A stretch of 64,000 nt of DNA, taken from an uncultured Candidatus Melainabacteria bacterium (lineage in GTDB: Bacteria > Cyanobacteriota > Vampirovibrionia > Gastranaerophilales > Gastranaerophilaceae). Below are positions 27,213-35,602 of the stretch, in pieces. The stretch's first letter is position 1. Every line of letters begins with the position of its first letter. The notes below the pieces were generated by a model. It was given only the letters and a program-made list of their open reading frames with translations. It was not told the origin of the DNA and did no database searches. The stretch covers positions 62,001-126,000 of the forward strand of contig CAKUTX010000003.1 of the NCBI GenBank assembly GCA_934692485.1, read 5' to 3'. Position numbers and translations under genes: made by a program.

Positions 27213-27632
27213 TCAATAATTATTTGTTCCAAAAATAATCTTGCCCATAGTTCCTACTAGAGCACCTATAAAGCCTAAAACGATTGCCGTCTGAACTCTG
27301 GCTTTTGGAAGAAAGCCTTTTATCTCTCGATAAGCTTTAGAATATGCAGGAGTATCTGTCAATTCGGAAAGTTTTGCCTCTAAAACATTTGATTTTGCAG
27401 CTTTTTCCATAATCTTTCGTCCATCAGTTAGCAAATCATAAGCACTCTTTTGTTCTTCAGTCGCTTTTTCAATAACCATTTTTGGAATAGTTTTTTCAAA
27501 CACATCAGGTTTTTGAGTTAACAACTGTTCGAGATTGTATTTTCGCGGAGCTAAAGTATAACCAATTCCGGCTCCAATCATGCCTGACATAATACCGGAT
27601 TCCGCAGGCGAAATAGAAGTATACTGACTCAT
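27213..27632 (-). CDS. Small glycine-rich membrane protein, paralogue of 3794-4669
   Basis: This 139-residue protein has a glycine-rich hydrophobic N-terminal segment (SGIMSGMIGAGIGYTLAP), then RKYNLEQLLTQKPDVF, a helical middle, and a second hydrophobic glycine-rich segment at the C-terminus (TAIVLGFIGALVGTMGKII). The signature after the first segment matches LEKVFTQEPDSF in the larger protein at 3794-4669, and both end in a second hydrophobic segment. Function unknown. SD AGGAGG lies before ATG 27632. It is convergent with dacB. Confidence 0.72.
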   Translation of the reverse strand: MSQYTSISPAESGIMSGMIGAGIGYTLAPRKYNLEQLLTQKPDVFEKTIPKMVIEKATEEQKSAYDLLTDGRKIMEKAAKSNVLEAKLSELTDTPAYSKAYREIKGFLPKARVQTAIVLGFIGALVGTMGKIIFGTNNY

Positions 27633-27785
27633 AATAACCTCCTATACTCTTAATAGACCATCATATACATTTAAACTCATAATAGAACTTTTTGTTGTAG
27701 TTTTGCAACATATTTTACATTTCGTAACAATTAGCCAAAAAGCAGATAATATGCTATTATCAAGAGGAATTATAAGGATAGAAAA

Positions 27786-28649
27786 ATGGCAGAACCTTTT
27801 GTTACAATAATCACACCAACTTACAATTTAATAGAGAATAATTTGGCTGATGATTTTAATTTGTTAATCTCATTATTGGATATTCAAACATATCCAAACA
27901 TTGAACATTTAGTTATTGATAATGCATCAAATGATGGAACTGTTGAGATGTTGAAAGCTTATAAAAATAAAGGCTTTTTTAAATTTTTCTCAGAACGGGA
28001 TACTGGAAAATTTAATGCCTATAACAAAGGAGTTATGAGGGCAAAGGGTAAATATGTAACTTTTCTCAGTTGCGATGATTTTATTCATGACATAACAGCA
28101 ATAACAGATATTGTAAATCTAATGGAAGCAAATGACTCTGATTTTACATTCGCGCCTGCATATTGCAGACATCCAGAAGGGTTTGTATTTCTATTTGCGC
28201 CATCAATGCATAATGCGTTTCAGGTGATGCCTTGCGCAAGACAAGCTATGTTTTTCAAAAAATCAATGATTGAAAAAGAAAATTATTTTGATGAAAAATT
28301 TAAAACCATGTCAGATTTTGATTTTATCATGCGGATTATTATGAAAGGTTACAAACCGACATATTTTGACACCAATTACGTAACATATAAACTTGGAACG
28401 AAACCATTGGAAAATCTTGAACGTTCTGAAAACGAAACGAAAGGAATCTACTTTAAGAATTTCAGATCTATATACCCTATAGATGATGATACTTTAGACA
28501 AGATGGCAAAATATTCGGATTTTCCACAACCGTTATTGGAAAAATTATCCAAATTTTTTCCAGAAGCGGATAGAGATTTATTTTTCGAAAAATGCGAACA
28601 AATGCATCAATTAAGATTAAGAGCGTTGGAGCAGCAACAACAAAAATAA
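27786..28649 (+). CDS. Glycosyltransferase family 2
   Basis: A GT-A fold transferase starting MAEPFVTIITPTYNLIEN, with HLVIDNASNDGTVEML (nucleotide-sugar binding), SERDTGKFNAYNKGVMRAKG, and the DxD-like LSCDDFI. No membrane segments are seen, so it is cytoplasmic. The sugar is unknown. The C-terminus ends in a glutamine run (EQQQQK). Extended -10 TGCTATTAT at 27752-27760 and SD AAGGAT precede ATG 27786. It leads a same-strand group with the following oxidoreductase, so surface-glycan synthesis is possible. Confidence 0.87.
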   Translation: MAEPFVTIITPTYNLIENNLADDFNLLISLLDIQTYPNIEHLVIDNASNDGTVEMLKAYKNKGFFKFFSERDTGKFNAYNKGVMRAKGKYVTFLSCDDFIHDITAITDIVNLMEANDSDFTFAPAYCRHPEGFVFLFAPSMHNAFQVMPCARQAMFFKKSMIEKENYFDEKFKTMSDFDFIMRIIMKGYKPTYFDTNYVTYKLGTKPLENLERSENETKGIYFKNFRSIYPIDDDTLDKMAKYSDFPQPLLEKLSKFFPEADRDLFFEKCEQMHQLRLRALEQQQQK

Positions 28650-28742
28650 ATTTGCAAAAAAATCTTTGAGTAGTATGATAATAATATAATAATGAGAGTT
28701 GAGGATTTTTCCTCTTGTATACAATAGAATTAGGGAAATAAA

Positions 28743-29741
28743 ATGAAGAAACAAAAAGTTGCAGTTATCGGCTGCGGAGTATGGGGCAGAAACATAGTAC
28801 GAAATTTTTACAACCTAAATGTACTTGATACTGTTTGCGATATTGATGATGAAAATTTAAGGAAGGTTACTGAGCAATACCCAGGAGTAAAAGTAACGAA
28901 AGATTTTCACGAAATAATTAATAATCCTGAAATAACAGGAGTTTGCGTTGTAACACCAAGCCATACTCACTACAAAATGGTAAAGGCTATGCTTGAAGCT
29001 GGAAAAAATGTTTATGTTGAAAAACCGATTTCAACAGTTGCAGCAGAAGCTAGAGATTTATCTCAAATGGCTCATGACAAAGGGCTTGTATTAATGGTTG
29101 GCCACTTGTTATTGTACCATCCTGCGGTTAATCGATTAAAAATGCTTATCGAAGAAGGAGTTTTGGGCAAAATAATTTATGCACAAAGCGATAGATTAAA
29201 TGTAAATTACTTCAAGAATGACAGAAGTGTTATGTGGGATTTAGCTCCGCATGATGTATCTATGATTAGTTATGTAATAGGGAAAGCTCCTGTTCATGTA
29301 GTATCTGCAATGGGCTGTTCTTCTGATCAAAATGAGATTATGGATATTACACATGTCGGAATTCAGTTTGAGGACGGCATTTTAGGGCATATTTCAGAAA
29401 GCTGGATTACTCCGAGAAAACACGTTCAATTGCTGGTTAGAGGAACTAAAGCTACAGCTATTCTAGATGACACAGTTCCAGAAAACAAACTTGTAATTTA
29501 TGATAATTTCGTAAAAGATAACACGCAAAATATTAAACTTGATTATTTAGAAATAGAACCACTTAAACTTGAATGCCAACACTTTATCAGCTGTTGCGCG
29601 ACAGGCAAAAAAGCTCGTTCTGACGGAGATAATGGGTTTATGGTTACGCAAATTCTTGAAGAAGCAGAAAAAACAATGCTTGGTGATAAAGTAAAAAAAC
29701 TTGATGAAGTTAATTTTGCGTTATCTAGAACAAAAAAATAG
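28743..29741 (+). CDS. Gfo/Idh/MocA family oxidoreductase
   Basis: The N-terminal Rossmann fold (VAVIGCGVWGRNIVRNFYNL) and the catalytic EKPIST lysine motif mark an NAD(P)-dependent sugar dehydrogenase of the Gfo/Idh/MocA family. HLLLYHPAVNRLKMLI and DLAPHDVSMISYVIG resemble UDP-N-acetyl-D-glucosamine or related nucleotide-sugar 3-dehydrogenases of surface-glycan pathways, but that substrate is inference. The length of 332 residues is usual. It lies between a GT2 and a CDP-alcohol transferase on the same strand. A GAGGATTTTTCCTC hairpin lies in the gap upstream. Confidence 0.87.
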   Translation: MKKQKVAVIGCGVWGRNIVRNFYNLNVLDTVCDIDDENLRKVTEQYPGVKVTKDFHEIINNPEITGVCVVTPSHTHYKMVKAMLEAGKNVYVEKPISTVAAEARDLSQMAHDKGLVLMVGHLLLYHPAVNRLKMLIEEGVLGKIIYAQSDRLNVNYFKNDRSVMWDLAPHDVSMISYVIGKAPVHVVSAMGCSSDQNEIMDITHVGIQFEDGILGHISESWITPRKHVQLLVRGTKATAILDDTVPENKLVIYDNFVKDNTQNIKLDYLEIEPLKLECQHFISCCATGKKARSDGDNGFMVTQILEEAEKTMLGDKVKKLDEVNFALSRTKK

Positions 29742-29758
29742 GATTATGGAGAAAACAG

Positions 29759-30376
29759 ATGAATATAAAAAATAATCTTGCAAATATAGTATCAATATCC
29801 AGAATATTTGTTGCATTTATTGCGATTGCTTGTTTGTATGAAAAAACAACATGGGCATATTTAATTGCTTTTGTGTTAACTATAATTGCATTTGCAATGG
29901 ATGGTTTGGATGGATATTTAGCAAGAAAATTGAACCAATCTTCCGAATGGGGCTCCGTTCTTGATATTTTAGGTGATAGAATTGTTGAAGTTTCATATTG
30001 GATTGTTTTTGCAGTAATGGGTTGGTTAAATATTTTATTCCCATTAATCTGTGTTGCAAGAGCTTTTACAACAGATGGAATTCGAAGTGTAGCTTTATCA
30101 AAAGGCATGACTGCTTTCGGGGATAAAACAATGCAATCAACATCTTGGGGAAAATTTATTTGTGCTTCAAGATTTATGAGAATAAGTTATGCAGTCGCTA
30201 AAGTTTTAGCATTCTTATTATTAATAGTTGTTAACACACCAGGCATGGAATTATGGCACGGAACTCCAATTTTGCACACTGTCACTATGATATTTGCTTG
30301 GGCTGCTATAATTTTTTGTGTAGTTAGAGCAATTCCTGTTGTCGTAGAAAGTCCAAAATTATTCAATAAGGATTAA
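29759..30376 (+). CDS. CDP-alcohol phosphatidyltransferase (PgsA-like)
   Basis: The signature MDGLDGYLARKLNQSSEWG followed by SVLDILGDRI matches the family pattern (DGxxAR, then Gx3Dx3D). Four to five hydrophobic helices make it an inner-membrane enzyme. Such enzymes transfer a phosphatidyl group from CDP-diacylglycerol to an alcohol such as glycerol-phosphate. PgsA is the most likely role, but the residues do not exclude another alcohol. The length of 205 residues is normal. It starts 17 bases after the oxidoreductase and is seven bases before trmL, so it is co-transcribed. Confidence 0.85.
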   Translation: MNIKNNLANIVSISRIFVAFIAIACLYEKTTWAYLIAFVLTIIAFAMDGLDGYLARKLNQSSEWGSVLDILGDRIVEVSYWIVFAVMGWLNILFPLICVARAFTTDGIRSVALSKGMTAFGDKTMQSTSWGKFICASRFMRISYAVAKVLAFLLLIVVNTPGMELWHGTPILHTVTMIFAWAAIIFCVVRAIPVVVESPKLFNKD

Positions 30377-30382
30377 GAAGTT

Positions 30383-30832
30383 ATGGCAAAGTTAAATATA
30401 GTTTTATATGAGCCTGAAATACCTCAAAATACAGGAAATATTGCAAGATTATGCGCTTGTACCGGAGCTAGTTTATATCTTGTGGGGAAGTTAGGATTTT
30501 CTCTTTCAAGCAAGTATACAAAACGAGCAGGGCTAGATTACTGGGATAGTGTTGACTTGCACAAAATTGACTCAATGGAAGAATTGCTAAATGCGAATAA
30601 ATGTGCGAACTTTTATTATCTGACAACTAAAACAAAACGATTGTATACAGATATAAAATTTCAAGACGGAGATTTTATTGTATTTGGTCCCGAAACAAGA
30701 GGGCTCCCAGAGCAGTACGTAAAAGATCACAATGCTTTGACAATCCCGATGAAAGAAGGGCAAAGAAGTTTAAATTTATCCAACTCTGTAGCAATTGTTG
30801 CATATGAGGCAATTAGACAAAATGGGTTATAA
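30383..30832 (+). CDS. trmL: tRNA (cytidine/uridine-34 2'-O)-methyltransferase TrmL
   Basis: A SPOUT methyltransferase of the wobble base of tRNA-Leu. Landmarks are LNIVLYEPEIPQNTGNIARL at the start, FGPETRGLPEQYV and IPMKEGQRSLNLSNSVAIV at the knot. The length of 149 residues is typical of the minimal SPOUT enzyme. The following nnrD starts inside its last codons. Identification rests on clear family motifs. Confidence 0.93.
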   Translation: MAKLNIVLYEPEIPQNTGNIARLCACTGASLYLVGKLGFSLSSKYTKRAGLDYWDSVDLHKIDSMEELLNANKCANFYYLTTKTKRLYTDIKFQDGDFIVFGPETRGLPEQYVKDHNALTIPMKEGQRSLNLSNSVAIVAYEAIRQNGL

Positions 30833-31655
30833 ATTACCACAATTACCGATTAGAGAAGAAAACTCAAACAAAGGAACATTTGGAAAAATTCTAAACGTTT
30901 CAGGTTCAAAATATATGACAGGAGCTGCAGTATTATCATCTCTTGCAGCTTTAAGATGTGGCGCCGGATATATTGAAGTCGCAAGCGACGAAGAAGTTTT
31001 ACGGGCTGTATCTTTTCATATTCCAGAAGCAGTGCTTGCAAAAATAGACAAAATTTCAGATATACTAAAGACAGCAACTGTTTTGTTGATTGGTTGCGGG
31101 CTTTCAACAGAAAAAAATTCTGTAGATTTATTTTTTAATACAATTTCGTTATCAAAAAATATTCCCACAGTTATAGATGCAGATGGGCTTAATATTTTGG
31201 CAAAAGAAAGTTTGTATAATCGTGTCAAATTACCTGAAAATGTTATATTGACCCCACACCCAAAAGAAGCTGCGCGCTTATTAAACTGTGAACTTAATGA
31301 AGTTCTTAATGACACGTTATCTGCAGCTAAAAAAATTTCAACAATGTATAAGTGCATAACAGTTTTAAAAACTCACAAAACAATTGTCACGGATGGCAAT
31401 GATAAATTATACATAAACACAACAGGAAATAGCGCTCTTGCAAAAGCTGGAAGTGGAGATGTTTTAGCCGGTATGATAGCTGGACTGATAGCTCAAAAAA
31501 TGAATTTATTTGACTCTGCCGTTTTAGGAGTATATTTGCACGGTTTAGCTGGAGATTTAGCAAAAAATGACCTGAGTGCATACGGTGTTCTTGCAACCGA
31601 TACAATCAGGTACATTCCTTTAGCTATAAAAAAATTCTTAAGCGTTCAAGTTTAA
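30822..31655 (+). CDS. nnrD: ADP/ATP-dependent NAD(P)H-hydrate dehydratase
   Basis: NnrD repairs damaged NAD(P)H hydrates. The carbohydrate-kinase-like YjeF C-domain is present: KGTFGKILNVSGS, LRCGAGYIEVA, VIDADGLNIL, LTPHPKEAARLL and TGNSALAKAGSGDVLAGMIA. The NnrE epimerase domain usually fused at the N-terminus is missing, so this is a stand-alone dehydratase. ATG 30822 (MGYKLPQLP), rather than the earlier in-frame start at 30795, fits the family; it overlaps the trmL end by 11 bases. It ends overlapping the convergent small gene at 31638. Confidence 0.93.
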   Translation: MGYKLPQLPIREENSNKGTFGKILNVSGSKYMTGAAVLSSLAALRCGAGYIEVASDEEVLRAVSFHIPEAVLAKIDKISDILKTATVLLIGCGLSTEKNSVDLFFNTISLSKNIPTVIDADGLNILAKESLYNRVKLPENVILTPHPKEAARLLNCELNEVLNDTLSAAKKISTMYKCITVLKTHKTIVTDGNDKLYINTTGNSALAKAGSGDVLAGMIAGLIAQKMNLFDSAVLGVYLHGLAGDLAKNDLSAYGVLATDTIRYIPLAIKKFLSVQV

Positions 31656-31889
31656 TACAGAGCCAACTTTTTGAAAAACTTCAGTTGGAGCATATGGGCT
31701 TGTATAAACATCACTAGGCATTACAGGTTGTTTTGCAGCCTTAGCTTCTATTTTTGGAAGTAACACAGAAGAAGATACGGCAAATCTTGAGTTTTGAGCT
31801 GCTTCTTTTGCAACTTCTTTTGCAGCTTTTTCCATTAATCCTGCTGTTAGCATTCCTTCACGTCCTGAAAATGAAATATTGTTAATCAT
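31638..31889 (-). CDS. Small protein with N-terminal NISFSG motif
   Basis: An 83-residue protein starting MINNISFSGREGML, behind SD AAAGGAG. The frame is open further up to 31931, but the SD fixes ATG 31889. The middle is alanine/lysine-rich and helical, and the end is proline- and valine-rich. No family is recognised. NISFSG at the N-terminus resembles NSVSFCG in the kinase-like protein at 1604-2650, so this may be a lineage-specific sorting or binding motif. The 3' end overlaps nnrD by 18 bases in convergent orientation. Confidence 0.65.
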   Translation of the reverse strand: MINNISFSGREGMLTAGLMEKAAKEVAKEAAQNSRFAVSSSVLLPKIEAKAAKQPVMPSDVYTSPYAPTEVFQKVGSVLNLNA

Positions 31890-32021
31890 ATTTTCTCCTT
31901 TATTTTGTAAATAACATCTTGTTGAATACATGCATTAATGTTCATAAATTAAATTTTTGCTATTTAAAGTAAAAATATCTTTACAAATATTAACAATATT
32001 ATAATAGTACAGAATAACAAA

Positions 32022-33152
32022 TTAACAATTAGCCAGTTTACCTAGGACAACTCGTTTAGAAGCGCCTGTGCAAGAAGGAAGATTGTTAGGAATATTATAA
32101 TAAGAACAATATCCAAGCAATGCGAAAGCCATGACTTCTTTAAAATTATTTGAAATACCATATGCCTCATGTGTTTTTAAATTTACATGTTTTGGCAAAT
32201 AATGTCTGAGATATTTCATAAGAGTAGGATTATAGGCACCACCACCACCGACAATAACTTCTTCAACATCAATATCTGGATAAATAAAGCTTTCGTATGC
32301 TTTAGCTATTGATTTTGCAGTCAAAGCGGTAGCCGTTGCAACAATATCTTCCGGCACTTTTGGACCAAACTTAAGAGCATTTTCAATATATTCAGGAGAA
32401 AAATATTCTCGACCAGTAGTTTTTGGTGGAATTTTAAAATAATATTCTTCTTGCATAAGACATTCAAGCCAGCTTTCAGAAACTTTTCCTGAATTTGCGA
32501 CTTTTCCATCTTTGTCGTATGGAAGATTGAAATACTTATTCATACAATAATCAATCATTATATTTCCAAGTCCGGTATCAAACCCAAAGGTAGGAAAATC
32601 ATTTGAGATAACCGTTACATTCGAAATACCACCTATGTTTTGAATAAGCATATTTTTTTTCATAGGCTTAAACCATTTTTCATCAGCAAAACATACCAAA
32701 GGCGCACCTTCTCCACCAACAGCAATGTCAGCTTCCCTAAAATTTGAAATAGTTAAACAGCCTGTTTCTCTAGCAATAACAGAGCTTTCTCCAATTTGCA
32801 AAGTACTTTTTAGAGAAATTTTATCCAGTTTTTCTTCAATTGGATAATGATAAATCGTTTGCCCATGACTTGCAATAAAATCAGGTTTTCCGTGTTCCGA
32901 AATTAACATTTTACATGCATCCGCAAAACAATGTCCTATTGCAAAATTCATTTGGCAAACATCTTTAATTGTCGCATCACCAGAAAACAATTGAAAAATT
33001 TTTGCTCTTATATGCTCTGGATACTTATAATTAATCCCTGAAATTAGCTTTACGGTCATGTCAGGATGGACCTCACAAAGGCCAGCATCTATACTATCAC
33101 AAGAGGTTCCAGACATTAACCCTATAACAAGTTTTGTTTCTAATTCATCCAT
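32022..33152 (-). CDS. anmK: Anhydro-N-acetylmuramic acid kinase
   Basis: AnmK opens and phosphorylates anhydroMurNAc during cell-wall recycling. It shows KLVIGLMSGTSCDSIDAGL, FIASHGQTIYHYP, GEGAPLVCFAD, NIGGISNVTVI, FDTGLGNIMID and VIVGGGGAYNP. The frame extends upstream to 33188, but a terminator stem overlaps that extension, so ATG 33152 is taken, giving 376 residues as expected. A TATTAT hexamer lies seven bases before this ATG and no SD is seen. The ldcA and dacB genes belong to the same recycling and remodelling theme. Confidence 0.93.
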   Translation of the reverse strand: MDELETKLVIGLMSGTSCDSIDAGLCEVHPDMTVKLISGINYKYPEHIRAKIFQLFSGDATIKDVCQMNFAIGHCFADACKMLISEHGKPDFIASHGQTIYHYPIEEKLDKISLKSTLQIGESSVIARETGCLTISNFREADIAVGGEGAPLVCFADEKWFKPMKKNMLIQNIGGISNVTVISNDFPTFGFDTGLGNIMIDYCMNKYFNLPYDKDGKVANSGKVSESWLECLMQEEYYFKIPPKTTGREYFSPEYIENALKFGPKVPEDIVATATALTAKSIAKAYESFIYPDIDVEEVIVGGGGAYNPTLMKYLRHYLPKHVNLKTHEAYGISNNFKEVMAFALLGYCSYYNIPNNLPSCTGASKRVVLGKLANC

Positions 33153-33159
33153 ACAACAT

Positions 33160-33165
33160 ATAATA
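33160..33165 (-). promoter_or_regulatory. Candidate -10 of anmK (leaderless)
   Basis: TATTAT on the reverse strand, seven bases before ATG 33152, directly after a terminator for an upstream unit. The -35 match is poor (TTGCGT at 17 bases). Confidence 0.4.
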
Positions 33166-33166
33166 T

Positions 33167-33193
33167 AAAAAAGCTTGCAATAACGCAAGCTTT
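33167..33193 (-). terminator. Terminator reading toward anmK
   Basis: AAAGCTTGC and GCAAGCTTT form a 9-bp stem with a six-base loop; on the reverse strand six T follow. It would end transcripts starting from the promoter at 33479-33507. Confidence 0.8.
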
Positions 33194-33348
33194 GTAATAA
33201 TCAACTATCTCCTCATCCCCTGTAATTCTTTTTTTATTCCCAAATAATCTCTATACTAACAAGAAAAATCCCTAATCATTTCGCACTTCTTAAAATTTTT
33301 TCACTTTACATAATCTTTTTTTGTTACAATATAGTTTAATTAAAATCT

Positions 33349-33471
33349 TTACAATCTCCTCGCGTTCCAACTATGAACTTTTGCCATCACCTCTTTTTCT
33401 TTTCCAGTTATATCTCTTGTAGGAACTTGCTTTCCAAGCTTTTTACTCTCTTTTGGATTTGTCCCCTCCAT
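33349..33471 (-). CDS. Possible 40-residue basic protein
   Basis: The reverse strand has a 40-codon frame starting MEGTNPKESKKLGKQVPT and ending VMAKVHSWNARRL. It is lysine/arginine-rich, and no family is recognised. A promoter (TTGTCA-17-TACATT) lies seven bases before the ATG and a terminator about 155 bp after the stop, so the frame sits in its own ~300-base transcription unit. Codons such as AAG, GAG and AGG are commoner than in neighbours, a caution. The unit could instead be a regulatory RNA. The rest of 33194-33717 shows no other gene. Confidence 0.4.
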   Translation of the reverse strand: MEGTNPKESKKLGKQVPTRDITGKEKEVMAKVHSWNARRL

Positions 33472-33478
33472 GTTTATT

Positions 33479-33507
33479 AATGTAAATCTAAGTTAAAAGT
33501 TTGACAA
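33479..33507 (-). promoter_or_regulatory. Candidate promoter of small unit
   Basis: TTGTCA (33507-33502), a 17-base spacer and TACATT (33484-33479) on the reverse strand. The same TTGTCA appears in the polA promoter. Confidence 0.45.
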
Positions 33508-33717
33508 GTAAAGAAAAATAAAATAAAATTTACAATTGACCATGCCCCCTGATATAACAAGCAAAAATTCAAGTTCTTAAATCTTAATGAAGAAATCTTA
33601 ATGAAATTAAGTAAAAATCATACAAATTTTAATTGACAATAAAACTTGTTCGTTGAAATTCTTTGTATACATAGAAGAACTTTTATTGTAATATATTTTT
33701 GACAGGGAAAGAGGATT

Positions 33718-34665
33718 ATGAAACAGTTTATTAAAAACCAAAAAGTTACATATAATTTGATGTCTTTTACAGGTTTTAAGGCTTTAATCATTTTTAGTTT
33801 ACTTGCAGAAGGTCCGAAATCATATGAAGAAATAAGCGAATACATACTTAATCATCCTTATTTAAGAGAAAAAATATCAATTGATACGTTAAGAGTTTAT
33901 ATAAATTCATTAAAAAGATTAGGGTGCGAAATCAAACGGTTCAGAGGAGATGATAAAATATCAAGATATATGATAGTTACGCATCCTTTTGAGTTAACCC
34001 TTAGCAATGAAGAAAAACAAAGTGTCCTTAAAGTTTACAGAAATATTGTCAAAAACATGGATATACAAGAGCTTTTGGCTATGGACAGTTTTTTTGAAAA
34101 ACTAGGAAGATACCTGAAAGATAACGAATTTATTTCGACTCTTAAAAAATATTCTCCGCTAAAAGAAATTAATCCGAAACTTACACGAGATTTGTTAGAT
34201 TATTGCAACAGGAAAGATCAAATTATAATCACCTATAATTCTCCCAACTCGGGCGAAAAACATATTGAAATTATCGTAGATAAAATCGACGTATCTAACG
34301 GAAAATTATATTTGTATGGAACAGGGTTGGAATACAATCAATACGGAAGCTTCCTTTTAAGCCGTATTAAAAGCGTTGATAGCATAAAACTTGAAAAAAC
34401 AATCCCAAACGCATTAAACGAAATACATATAAAGTATGAGCTGACTACAGATAATTCAGAATTAAAACTTGATGAAAATGAAAAATTATTAGAACAAACT
34501 GATAAAAAAGCCATTATTGTACTTACAACATCAAACGAATTTCTCGCAAAACAAAAATTGTTAGAATTTGGTCCAAAATGTAAAATCATTGAACCCGAAA
34601 GTTTCAGAAATGATTTTATTAACTTGCTGAAAAACATGAAAGCGAGGTACTACTGTGGCAAATAA
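33718..34665 (+). CDS. WYL-domain transcriptional regulator, first of a tandem pair
   Basis: The 315 residues have an N-terminal winged-helix-like region (SYEEISEYILNHPYLREKIS, TLRVYINSLKRLGCEIKR) and a WYL-type ligand domain (IIITYNSPNSGEKHIEIIVD, KLYLYGTGLEYNQYGSFLLSR with the family arginine), then a C-terminal extension. WYL proteins often sense DNA damage products or nucleic acid. The next gene is a second such protein overlapping by 11 bases, and a Y-family polymerase is convergent beyond it. An SD AGGAT region precedes ATG 33718. Confidence 0.75.
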   Translation: MKQFIKNQKVTYNLMSFTGFKALIIFSLLAEGPKSYEEISEYILNHPYLREKISIDTLRVYINSLKRLGCEIKRFRGDDKISRYMIVTHPFELTLSNEEKQSVLKVYRNIVKNMDIQELLAMDSFFEKLGRYLKDNEFISTLKKYSPLKEINPKLTRDLLDYCNRKDQIIITYNSPNSGEKHIEIIVDKIDVSNGKLYLYGTGLEYNQYGSFLLSRIKSVDSIKLEKTIPNALNEIHIKYELTTDNSELKLDENEKLLEQTDKKAIIVLTTSNEFLAKQKLLEFGPKCKIIEPESFRNDFINLLKNMKARYYCGK

Positions 34666-35587
34666 ACCTACAGAAAAATACAATGATGCTTGTATTAAAT
34701 TATTTACATTTATAAAAATGTTATATGAAGGAGATGTTGAATTTAAAAAGGTTATAGATTTATTTTCTGACGGCAAATATGATGGGACATCAAATACACA
34801 TGTAACCCTCAACAAATATTTGAATGCTTTAAAAATATTTGGGATTAAAGTAAAGAAAAATCATGGCAAATATCACATGTACAGTTCTATTTACAAAATT
34901 AATTTTAGTCTTGATGATATGAAAGCTATTGAATTACTAAGAAATGCCGACATTATGCTTCCTGAGGGGAAAACAAAAAATAATTTTGATGAAGTTTTAA
35001 GAAAACTAGAAATAAGATTTGATGAATCCGCTCAAAGTATAGACCAAATTTTCGACAACACAAAAAACCTTCATTTAGGGTTTTATCACTCTGAAATGGT
35101 AGAACAAGTAAAACAATGTCAAAAATATTGTCAAGACAAACAAAAGCTGGAGATTATATTTTCTACAGAAAAAGGAGAAGAATTAAACCTTATTTGTTCT
35201 CCAATAGAACAAACTTATATAAAGAGAAAAATATGCCTTAAAGTTCTCGGCAATAGCGGAAGTAGAGTGTACGAAATTCCTATTGAAAATATCAAATCAA
35301 TAAAACAATTACCAATAGCTGCAACATCTGCGTCTATTCCAACTACTGTTGTTTTTAAAATAAAAAATCGTCTTGCTAAAAATTATAAAATGCGTGATTG
35401 GGAAAGATTGGACAAAATAGAAGCAGACGGAAGCCAAATTATTGTTAATAAAAGTGAAGATTTAGAACAACTTGTAACTAGAATTATGCGATATGGCACA
35501 GAATGCGAGATTTGTTCTCCAAAATTTTTGAGAGAAGAAATTGTAGAAAGAATAAATCGCACATTAGAAAATTATGTTTTAGATTAA
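34655..35587 (+). CDS. WYL-like transcriptional regulator, second of tandem pair (divergent)
   Basis: A 310-residue protein with the same layout as its upstream partner: an N-terminal DNA-binding region (SNTHVTLNKYLNALKIFGIKV), a middle linker, and a degenerate WYL-type domain (KLEIIFSTEKGEELNLICSP, IENIKSIKQL) that lacks the W-Y-L triplet itself. The C-terminal part (CEICSPKFLREEIVERI) matches the WCX-like region of the first (CKIIEPESFRNDFINLL). The start overlaps the first gene by 11 bases, so they are made together and probably form a heterodimer, as PafB-PafC do in actinobacteria. Confidence 0.7.
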   Translation: MANKPTEKYNDACIKLFTFIKMLYEGDVEFKKVIDLFSDGKYDGTSNTHVTLNKYLNALKIFGIKVKKNHGKYHMYSSIYKINFSLDDMKAIELLRNADIMLPEGKTKNNFDEVLRKLEIRFDESAQSIDQIFDNTKNLHLGFYHSEMVEQVKQCQKYCQDKQKLEIIFSTEKGEELNLICSPIEQTYIKRKICLKVLGNSGSRVYEIPIENIKSIKQLPIAATSASIPTTVVFKIKNRLAKNYKMRDWERLDKIEADGSQIIVNKSEDLEQLVTRIMRYGTECEICSPKFLREEIVERINRTLENYVLD

Positions 35588-35602
35588 CAAAATCTTTTCT
35601 TC

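Noticed and set aside
33188..33188. Upstream start for anmK
   Set aside because: The added residues are coded by the terminator stem and the -10 box; ATG 33152 matches the family N-terminus.
33230..33300. Second small frame (LGIKKELQGMRR) downstream of the 40-residue frame
   Set aside because: It has an in-frame TAG upstream and only a TTG start without SD; too short to support.
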